This document shows, in pieces, positions 7,771 to 19,700 of a stretch of 34,200 bases of DNA. Positions within the stretch are counted from its first letter, which is position 1; the number at the start of each line of letters is the position of its first letter. The translations under genes were made by a program, and so were the position numbers. The notes below the pieces were generated by a model. That model worked only from the letters and a program-made list of their open reading frames with translations. It had not been told where the DNA came from and searched no databases. This stretch comes from a virus: positions 1-34,200 of the IMG/VR virus record IMGVR_UViG_3300032271_001530; one strand, given 5' to 3'.

Positions 7771-10700
7771 TCAAGTGTTGATGTTCTTTAGGTATGTGAC
7801 TTCTTTTGAAGTACTGCCTTCAAATCCTGTGCCGCTCAAGAAGCTTATGGCATTGGCGGGCAACACATGTAAGTTTGCACTGTCTTTGTACAAATAATAA
7901 TGATTTGTGACATTACTATCAAATATACCGCTGCTATTCACAAGCGTGATCACATTGCCAGTGGAATTAGCTGATACCACACCAGTTGCTCCTGTGATAG
8001 TTTGTGTGATTACGTTTCCAACATTCACAGTGACACTGGCTGTCACATACAATGTTTGATTGGCTGCTGCATTGTACCATGTATCTTTATGTGGTGTCCC
8101 TGGCAGCGGTCTGATTGTTAAATCTTGTATTACTGCTGCGTTTGAATACAGGAACTTGTTTTGTTGTGTAACATAAGCAGCTGCCAAGTGTACAGCAGGT
8201 GCGCCAGTGCCATTTACTGCTCTACGAAGTTGACCTAATCTATTGTGCACAGTATCCAATTCGTAGTAGGTAATAATTTCTCCATTGATCAGTATAGTGC
8301 CTGGTGTAGCAGTACTTGGGCTTGGAACTGATAGCAATGCAGCATTTGCTACAAATATATTTGAATCAGTGATATGTAGATTTGCTGTCAAGAACGTGCT
8401 ATGAGTAAATGTGTTGGCATCAATTTTATAATATTTTGGCCATTGCTTGCTATCAGCAGAATTGACATTAGCTCTCATGTTATGCACAACTGCATGAGCT
8501 AGATACGTGGTGTTGGCGTATATATTACTGTAGACTCGCATGACCATGGTATCATAGGTAATGCCCGGTATAAGTTCTTCAGGAGCATGACTGTTGAATG
8601 TATCATAATATGCGCCGCCAGAAACTACAATATCTTCTACTCGTGTACCAAGAACACTTTGAGTATCAGTGATGATAGCAACATTGCTGGCTGTCAATCC
8701 TGTGTCGTTGCCGTCTAATGTTAAATTAGATACAGTATTGAAAATACCGTATGTATTTGGCAAAGTAATAAAGCTGGTATTTACAACCGTTGTTCTTATC
8801 ACAGCACTTGCATCGTTGCCTATTTGTCCGAGAATGCTGCCGTATGAAGCAGTCAAATTTCCAGACAATGTAATTTCAGCAGTCCGATATCCATAATCAC
8901 TTTGAATAATACTGTCTAAAAAGATAGGATTATTTTGATCGTAGTAATTTAATGTTACGTTGGCGTTTGCTGCAATATAATCCAGTGTGCCTGTGACATA
9001 CAAATTGCCTTCTGATACTTCTTCAATCAACACTGTGTTTGTGTTTTTATCAATGTTCGTGGGCACATATGATGTTGAAAAAGATGTAAATGATGGTATC
9101 AATGATGAGAATTTAGCTGTTGTGTTGGCTGCTTGGTCATATATGTATGCATTAGCCAAGAATGTGCCAGTGATACTTACCACACTTATTAAATTACTGT
9201 TAATCGCATTGATAGCCACAACTGCTGTAGCACCAGTCACTGGCTGAGTGAGCACATTGCCACTGTTAGTGGTTATATTTGAACTCAATGCAAAAGTACC
9301 GGTATTGACGGTTCGATTGTACACAGTGATAGTACCGCCTGTGGTACTTAGGCCAGTGCTGACTGTTACTGTATTGCTTGCTGATTGAGCCAGTACCTTG
9401 ACATTTGCTGCACCTTGTTTAATATAATCTCCTGGTTTTACAATTACTGCACCACTGAGATTTACAATATTCACATCATTATTAACAACAGTGAGGTATT
9501 GGCCTCTGCTGTATTGTAAATCTACAAAGTTAATTACATTTGTATTATCACTCACAAGTCTGGTAAGATCATCCACAACCACATTAAGCGTGTTAGTAAT
9601 AGTGCCAGTATGCACAACAGTGGTGTTGGTTGTTGAGGTAAGTTCATCAAATTTCACACCCTGTACTTTAACGCCTGGATAATCAATACCGTACACTAAT
9701 TTTTTCAAGTCCTTGGTCCGCATTGTGTTATCAGGTTGATAACAAGCCCATATTCTGTCATTGGCATTATCAAAGCTTTCAGTTGGCACTCGCTGGTATT
9801 TGGTATAATCAAAAACGTTGATTATTCGCACCGGTCTTGCCAATGTATCAACGTTGTTTATTGTAATATTGCCATTTCTCTTAAAGAATGTACCGCTGAT
9901 GTTAGACACTGTGATGGTGTTATTGCTGACAACAGTGGTCGTAAGTCTTGCATTTCCAGATTGATTTATTTGACCAACATACGCACCAGCAGTGGCAGAA
10001 ATATTGCCACTGAGTTTAATTATTGCTGAACTGTAAACATCTGTTAATGCTTGATATCCAATACCTTCATAGCTCACAATAGTACCAGCTGCAACGGTTG
10101 TATTAGGCTGCCAATCTATAACTTGTGTGTTGTAACCAACTCTGTCAAATTTTAGAACAGAATCAAATGAACGAACCTTGTTATAACTCTTGTTTTCTGT
10201 CTGAGTAAAATATATCATTGGTGATGTATCACCAGTTGATATAGTTCTCATTGAGTAAAGCCCCAAATCTGTTCCGTCTCGGAATACATTTGTGTTGCTA
10301 AAGAATCTACCCTGGACTTGCCAAAGCGGCACTTTGGTCACCCAGCCGGTGACTTCTTTTTCATATACTCCAACAGCATTAGATATCACTGTGCCCGAAG
10401 CCCAAGGCATAGCAGAACCGCCAGATGATTGTGTGAGGATATTTCCTATATAGACATTGGCATTGCCACTCAACCATATTATGTCTGTAGCGAACGCAGG
10501 TCTAACTTGCAAATTGGCAAACTCTGAAAAGATCCATGAGTTGCTTTCAAATTTTCCTACAACATCAACAAGCGTGATGATACTGCTGTTTGAATTGATA
10601 TAAACTGTGCCTGATGCATTTGTGTTTGGTTGCACGATCAGATTTCCAGTATACACTGTTACCGGTCTTTCCAAAGTTAAATTGACTGTTGGAATACTTT

Positions 10701-13700
10701 CTAGATAATACTGTCCGGTGAGCACTGGATATCCAGCTGCACCAGTGCTTACGCCGTTTATCAATATTTCCGGTATGCTGGAGAAATTATATCCAGGATC
10801 TATAACTTGATATTTCTCAATAGTATTGGTATCTGCATTGATCACTGCTCTGATATTTGCACCAGTGCCACCTCCGCCGACAACAGTGACAGTTGGTTCT
10901 AGATAATAGCCATTATCAGACAGGATAGTCAGCGCACTCACAGTTGAATATGTGTTTGCGCCGTTATCATATATGTAATTGCTTGTGTCAAAAGTGCCAG
11001 TAACATTTAATAAATTGCAAATACCGTCTGCACTACTGCTGATAACGGTGCCAGTTGCAGTATTACTGCTTTGTGTTACTGTATTGCCAACTTGTAGTGT
11101 TACAGGTGGATTTAGAAACAACGATATAATAGGAGTTTGTACCCCTGCGCCACCATTTGTCACTAGTACTTCTTTTATACTATATGTGTGATTATTTTGC
11201 CATTGGCTATAAACTGATGCATTAGCTAGTTGTTCAGCATCTGTGCTTAGTGAACCATCTGGGCTATGGTATGTGCCAGTGCTGCTGTTGTAAATGCTTG
11301 GTAGGTCAAAGTCAGTTATATCACCAGCGAAATTATCATTGCCTTGATAATCAAGTACGTATTCTCGTAGACTGGTTCTGTAAGGCTTTACTTCATTTAT
11401 GTAGCTTTCATAGTAAGTTTGATTATCTCTAATATAATTTGGAAATTGCTCCAGTTTCTTTAATTGGTGAATCACACTCACAAAGCTGGTTTTGAATATC
11501 CAATCTATGTCTTTTTGTTCTGTCAACACATAGTTGATCATAAAGAAAAACATCTGATTCAGATTTTCTTGCAAACTCTTGATGAATATATCATTTAAAA
11601 TCGTATCAAAAATTATTCTGATTTCAGTAGTTGCATCAATAGTTGAATCATACAAATCTGAATTAAATTGAATGGTGCCATTTTGTATGCCTACTAGGTC
11701 TCGTGTACCTTGGTTATTGTATCGGTATACTTCAAATTGACCGCGACCATTGTTTAAAACTTTGATCGTTTTGCCTTCTTGTAACGTTGAAAACTTTAGT
11801 AGATCATTTGATGTGGCTACTACATAATCTGTTTTTACAGTATAATCATAAGTGCCGTCATACCAATCGACCTTACTCCAATAAAAAGGCACATTATAAC
11901 TTTGACTACGAATTAATGTCCAAGGACTGGTTGTGTTTCCTGAATAAGAATACAATGCCCATATGCCACGCTGATATTCATCACTGATAACTAAAACAGT
12001 ATAGCCAGCTGTTATCTTGGTCAAATCTATATAATCTAATTCAGTTTTAGTGTCAGTGGTAATATCATATAATTCATCTGACGGCAGGGGTTCACCTTGA
12101 TATAAAGGATCAATACGGAACTCTTCTATCACTGGCACAGTGATAAAAATGTTGTTGATATATTCGATCCAGTTCTTTAGCGCTAAAAATCTATCAACAA
12201 AAAATGACTGTCTGGGTCTGTTGTAAATGCCAATTTTATTTTGGAAGCTGAGAGCAGGATCGGGCACTAGATTACCATTTTTATCTACTCCCGATAAACT
12301 ATCCCGTAGTTTATCAATAAATCTTGGTGGTATTTTACTGCTGGCGCTGCCTTCTTGAATTAGTGCATATTCACTATGAATTACATTTGTATTTTTTAAT
12401 GTATCGTAGTTTATGTGCAGAATAATATTATTGGCAGTGATTTTATCAGTGATACCGTGAACGCTGATGGTGTCAGAACGAAGAACCTGTACATACGGAA
12501 TATCTTGTGCTGCAGGATTTAAAATGATTTCTTCAATTGCAGCTACACTATTACTCTTGTTACTATCCTGTTCTATTGTGGTTTTTCCCCTAACCCAGAA
12601 ATAATAATGACTGCGAACTGTTTTACTGACTTCATCAACATAGCTTTCCACTACGTAGGCAGTATTATTTGGATATTTGGCAGTACCTGATCCTTTATAG
12701 CTGCTCGGTGGCAAGTCGCTGACAACCCATTCATAAACTTCAACCGCACTGCCGGGGAATAGTTCACCCCAAGTTGCTTGGCGGTAAATCAAACTACCTT
12801 GTTCATAATCAATATAACGCATGGCAGCTAGATTCCACCAAATTTTTCCAACTTGATTCATTCCCCACGGACTGTTTACGTTTACTGACAGTTCATTTGC
12901 TGCTTCATCAGTTGAACCAGCAGAATTATAAATAGCTGGATCATAGGGTGTTCGATAGTCTATGTCTTGATCAGCAATACCCAGTACACGACCTTTGGCT
13001 GGATCAATATGATCCAGGCGAGCAAGAACTTTGTTGTTGGTCTTGTCATAGATATAGAAGTTGGTGATGCTGCGTGTATCAACCCTAGGTTCTTGAGTAT
13101 GAATAATATCCCAGCCAACGTTACCTGAAAAATCATTATAAACATAATATGTGCCTGTGCGTGGCACTGCAGTCAGTAATCCGCTTACAGAATCTGCAAT
13201 AATCTTGTTGCCTGAATCATTTTGAGCACCCACAAGCAATGTATGATCATTCATAGCCAGACTACTGCCAAACAAATCATTGTTCTGTAGATTATTATTT
13301 TGCAATCTTTGCACCAGCACATACTGATCTGCTGCTGGTCCAGCCAAATCACCGCCAACTAAACCGTATACATACACTGAACCTGAACCATAAATGCTAT
13401 CTAGGAAATTTGTGCTGTCTTGATCAAAAGTAGTGATATTTTGATCCAATGCCATGGTATTGTAGGTTGTACCTCCAGTAGCGCCAATAATTAATTTTCT
13501 TGAATCATAACTGCTGAGTACGTGTGCACCAAAATTATCAACCTGATCATTTACAGGATGTCTGAATGTTTGTGCCGATTGATAAACATTAAGTCCTAAA
13601 TCTCTCAAAGCCGTGCCATTACCTGGACCAACAATTAATTTTTGATATGCGGTTACTACATTGCTTGAAATAGTTAGAATGCCTACGTCAGAAACTGAAG

Positions 13701-16700
13701 CAGTAACACCAGCTATGCCAGCAGTGTTGATATTTGCTGCAACATTGGCAACGTCTGTTTGCCAGAATTTAACTATTTGTCCATTGAGTCTAATACTATC
13801 TCCGATAGCAACAGTTGGTGAATACTTGCTGCTGCTAATAGCACCGTAGGCAGCACCCTCATTGACAAATCTATAAACAATGCCGCTGTAATAACCTATT
13901 TCGCTGAAACCTGGGCTTGATACAAATATATCAGCATCATTGCCACTTATGTGGGAAGTGATTCCAAATACAGCACCACTGGTAGGATTATCTGCTGTAA
14001 TTCTTTCCATAAATTGAAATTTGCTGGTTTCAACATTGATCTTGCTGCCTATTGTTGGAGCAGAAGTAAACGTGATCACGTTACCAGACACAGTATAATC
14101 AGTGGTGATTTGCTTGTACGTGCTATCTATTGTTACTCTTACAAATCGAGGATCAATGGTATTCAAAGTTGCATAACTTTGACTAGTATTAGCAATGAAT
14201 GTTTCAATACTTCTATCATACACATAAACTGCACCAGCCGAGCTAATGCCGTTTACTGTTTCATAAGGTGCACTAATAATAGTCTGGCTAGCATCACTGG
14301 TTGTCTTGATAGTATAACCAAACTTAGAAGCACTGCTGTTTGATATTGTGTTTGCATATGTATACTGTGTTATTGGACCAACAGTTGGATCTGCAGATTG
14401 AAGTGTATTAGCATAAAATACTTCCACATTTCCTTTATTTGGTGCACCTACAAACAGCCATCTGCCGTCGGTGCTGGCACTTATGCTTTGACCAAAAGCA
14501 TCGCCGACGTTTGGACTCCAGTGACTGCTGATTTGTTGTAGTTTAGTAAATGAAGAATTTGCTGCCCAATACAAATAAACAAACACATTTCCAGATTGTG
14601 TGGAGCCATCTCCAGGAGCGCCTATGTATAATATATTGCCTGAGCTATCTAGACTTGCGCCAAAATTACTCACACCACTGTTCTGAGAAGATATATTAGC
14701 TACTAAGGTAAAGGTATTGCCGTTGGTTATATTTGATACAAAAGTCATCACTCTGCCATTGTTGGCCGCGGGCATGCCAGCTGCTGCGAATGTGCCGCTT
14801 TGATTTATAGTGGTAACTGAACCAAATCCACTGTCTGTAACATAATCGTTGGCAGACATTTTCATGTTGGCATTAAAATCACTGACATTTGCTGTCCAGG
14901 GTTCGGTCTTGTTATAAACAGCCCAGGTACCTGTGTTGGTATCATTGTCAACCCATAATTTATCGCTGTTCATCCACCCACGAATCGGTGTAATAGAATT
15001 TAAATCAGTTGCAGTTTTAACGCGACTGCTGATGAACTTAAATATTGAGCCTTTGCCAGTTATAGTCTGCAAATTCTTGATAGTAGTAGCTATTGCTAAT
15101 GTAACGATGTTAAATCTAGTTGGACTTTCGACGCTGTAAACTTGATACACGCCATCAACTCGCGGATCGAATCCTTTAATTACAACTAAATCACCGTATA
15201 CCACTGATATTTTTTTGTCAGTGGTTACAGTTGAAATATTATCCACACTGTATGACAAAGAAACCACACTGCCTTCAGTCTCAGTAAGGCGATAAACGTT
15301 CCAATCATTATTAAAATCTTTGGCACACCATATTTTATATCCTATGCCCATTGAATTGATTTTTGTCGAAAGACTAGAATAATTGGCAATGTCATAAATG
15401 GTAGTATCTACGTCATTTACATTGACATATCCAGCAGTATGAATATCATTTTCATAAATGCTGTGGTCATCACGATTTAAAAAGATATTTGCTTCATATC
15501 CTGTACCTGTACGATATAAATCAGCAGGTTTTATGCCAATTATTTGATCTACTGAAGAACCATTGTTTGGCAACAATGTTATTAACAATGGATCACTGCT
15601 GTATTGACCTTCAACTAGTTGTATTTCAACAAACTTATTATTTTCTAGTGCGCCATATTCACCAACACGAACTGCCCAATCTTCGTATAAATTAACAGTG
15701 CTGGTAACTCCATTGAATCCAGCTGCTGTAAACGCATTTATTGCATTTATTGTGCCTTTTTCTTTAATGAATCCTTGATAAAACTTGGCTTGAATAGACC
15801 TGTCAATGCCAAAATCAGTCATGTATTGTCGTTCTTGAAAGCCAATCACTCTGTCCGAGAACTCATCAAATCCTCCTTCAGTAGAAGGATTGTCTAGATC
15901 AAAAAACTGATTAAATTTGCTTGCATTGTATGAAAAGTTAGGCAACAAACCTGTTTTAATTTCACTAGTAGGTATTTGTCTCCATTGTCCAGGAACAAAA
16001 TCTAGAGTAGCAACAATGTCTGATAATGCAGCATAATAGAAATTTTTGTAGGATACCAACGCACCTTTTTTATAATCTACTCCGGACTGCCAGTTTGGCA
16101 CCGATGGGCTGTTATAGATAAAACCACCAGGGTTTAATACTCCAGTCCAGCCGCCAGTTTTGCTGCCGATTAACTTCATTCTATATTGTCTATTACCTAA
16201 CTCTGGCTTATAAATGATGTCATTGAATACAGTAGTATTATCAAATATCATTACATGCTCATATTCAACTACATCCAATACCGCCAGTGCAATAGTTTGC
16301 GTGAAGTTAGCAGTCAATTTGAAAACATTACCGTCTCTGAGTACAGTAAACTGATTGTTTTTTATGAAATTAAAGTTAGTATCAAGTACTCGACTTGCAC
16401 CCGGAGCGTTCTCCACATTATCAACTATACCTTGTGTATTGTTTACACGAATAATATTGAGTATTGGGCTTAAAATTATCACGCTGCCTATTGGCCAACC
16501 TTGTTGACTCCAGCTTAGAAACTCTTTGCTGCTTAAAACAAAATCACGCTGTTCAGTTAAATCAGAATCATAATCTGTAAATTGTATGCCTGATCCCGTG
16601 AGATATCTGCCATAACTTACCAAAAAATCGACCAATTGTTGTTTATTGGAAAATTCAAATCCATAAGGAACAACCACTTTGTATTTTTGATATTCTTTAT

Positions 16701-19700
16701 AAATCACTGCTCGTTCATTTTGAACACTTATAGCATAAGAATTGTTATTTGCTAAGCTCGGTATAATAGTAAAATAAGGATTGTCTACGTCGTAGCCGCT
16801 GACAGTATATCCATTTTCACTTTTTTCAACTATTACTGCGCTGTAAATAATGGTCTTTGTTGGAGTAGATTTATTGATTTGTATTGTGTAGTTTTCATTT
16901 GGTATCACAACTCCCTGATTGGTACTGGTTGGACTGCTTTGTTCAGCAATTACTTCAATCATTGTTGAGTCTGTGTAACTAGCCATTTTATAGGCAAGTT
17001 GTACTGATACGTATTGCAAATAACTATTGATTTTAGTTATTGGATCTATGCCGTTGTATCTTAGATAATCAGATATCCAATTCAAGTAACCTGCAGCCCG
17101 TTTAATAACAGCACTGGTAGTATCGCCGTTCAAATTAACAGTAGTAGTTGGTGATACTCTCTGAAGATTAGTAGTTAGAATATATTGATCTAGATCAGTA
17201 TTTTTATAGTATTCGCCAATGTTCATCAATGTGCCAAAATAAAACGCAGGGAAAGACAATGCTAATGCTTGTTGCATAGCATATGGAAAATCACTGCTGC
17301 GACGCCAAGCTGTTTCAACTGGTCCTTGGTTTCCAACAGCATAACTTGCATTGGTATGACTACTGTCAATGCCAGCAACTGCAAATTCATTGGGGGGTCT
17401 TAATAAACCGTGATCATCGACCGGAATAATTTTACTCAATCCCGGACGAGCAAATCTGCTGTCATAGCCAGCGCGGCTGCCGGAGTATACATAACCTTTT
17501 TCTAAGTCGTCCCATAATACCCGATTACCGCCTGTGTATGGAGCTGAGCCATATCTATCTGCCCACCAATCAGGTTGTTCTGAGAATCCCAACATTTCCC
17601 ATGGATGAGTGTGTGGTCTTGCTGTATCATAAAAATAATCAAATATAGCTCGCCAAGCGCCGGGTAATTGTTCTGAGTCAATACTATCTTTGTAATATCT
17701 GTAATTCCAAGTAAATGGATTGCTAGCTTGAAAATAACTGTTGGTTGTAAAATCTACTCTGTTGGCACCTGCCCATTTAAGAAAACTACGAGTCAGTATC
17801 TGATTAAATTCAGTGATGCTGTATTTTGAATCACGAAATTTACCTGGTATATGATCGTATATGTCAAAAACATTAGTCGCATAATTGATCTTGATATTAT
17901 TATAAATTCTTTTTTCAAATTCTAATAATAAATCGTCTCGTATATCACCAAAAGCAGGCGTAATACTGCCGTCGTGTCCTTGAATTACATACACTGGTTC
18001 TTGGTAAGTATCATCCAGATACTTCTCAGGCATAAATTTGGGGTATAACCCTAACTTAGTTGGTGTTTCAGGTATATAATTTCCGTCTGTGTTAGTATAT
18101 TCATTTATAGTGATAATATCATCTACATTCAACAAGTACGAATTGTTTATTGTCACACCAGCTCGATTAATGTCAAAAACATAATCTATACCTTTGGTAA
18201 GCTGCACGTTGTTCACATAAACTAAAACTGCTTGATTGCTCAATGCAGTATCATCAAAAATATTGCTTATTTCATAATCTCTGATTTCTGCGTCCAAAAC
18301 AGTGTAGGTGATAGTATTTTTAATTTCACCATAGGGAATCATGTCACTGTAGTACCAAGGAAATGCTTTGTTTTTTACTTGGTTGATATTCTTGAGAATT
18401 TGATCACATACGCCGGGAATATCAGTCAAATCAACAGAATCTGATAACAAATAAACTGATTCTAAGTACTTGTTTTTGATTTTTTGATATTCATGTCGAG
18501 CTAAGTCTAAACTTTTTATTAAATTTGCATTTGAATCTACCAGAAACAATTCGCTATAAAGCAAAGGACTAGCATGCTGTACGATACTGCCTCCTTGTTT
18601 CTTAATTGGTACATCTCTGAGATTACTATCGCCTGGTAAAGTTCCGATAATTCTAGTTGTATTTTCATACAGTGCGCTAAGATGATTGCGCATTTGTCCA
18701 AGCGTCAGACTAGTAAAATTTTTATTTTCTGTATTCAGATCTAAATTCTTGGGTATCTCATAGTAACCAATTTGACTTACGTCAGTGCTATAAATTCTTA
18801 TGTCTATTCTATCGCCCAGCGTCAACGATGTATCATCAACTCTAATATAAATGTTTACACCAATCGTCTCTTGTGTATACAAAGAAGAATTCAGCAACTT
18901 ACTGTTTTTATAAACTCTTAAATGAGGTACAGTTTTATCTTGTATAGCAGGCGTGATATCAATCAAAAAATATTTGTTTGAACCATCATAAATGTTACTG
19001 ATAATTTGAAACTGCTGTGATGGTTCTACTTCAGTAGTCCACATGTTTTTGATCGTGTAATTTGTTAGATCAGAATTGAATCTCATAAACCCAACAAAAT
19101 TTATATTTTTCGTAACCGTCGTATTAGATACAGTATCCAGATAGGAAAATGTATCGTTGTCAAAATTATTCAAAAACTGAATGTCGCCGATTTGATTAAA
19201 ATTTCTATAGCTCAGAGGAAATCCAAGTATAGAATCATTTGCGCCTGTGCCAGGAGCGTAACTGAAAACTTTAGTACCGACAAATGTGCTGCCGGCATAC
19301 ACATCTGTATTTGATAAGCTATATCCATTTTTGTCTATTGCATCAAAAAGTGGTGATTGATTCAAAGAGGACTTGGCCTGACACGGCAACCAATTTGCAC
19401 CATCAAAATAATATTCAACACCAGTGATAACGGTATCATCAGTAATAACTCCATCAACTGCAATCAAATTATTGTACGGTAACACTTCTGCATCAGATGC
19501 GAGTTGCAAAGTAATAACATATTTGCCATTGACATAAGAATATTTCACTACATAAATCTTGTTTTTTACGGTTGAGTCGATATCATTGCCAAATATTATT
19601 CTTTGGCCGTCTTTAAGAGTTATGCCGTGAGAAAGTGTGACCAATTCTTGAAGTTCAATGCCATTGAACGCATCTGTAAAATTACTTGTCAAAAGCAATA

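Noticed and set aside
13951-14343. Plus-strand open frame of 130 codons
   Set aside because: It lies inside the FG-GAP region of the giant minus-strand gene, its product is Cys/Ser-rich without domain motifs, and it has no ribosome-binding site.
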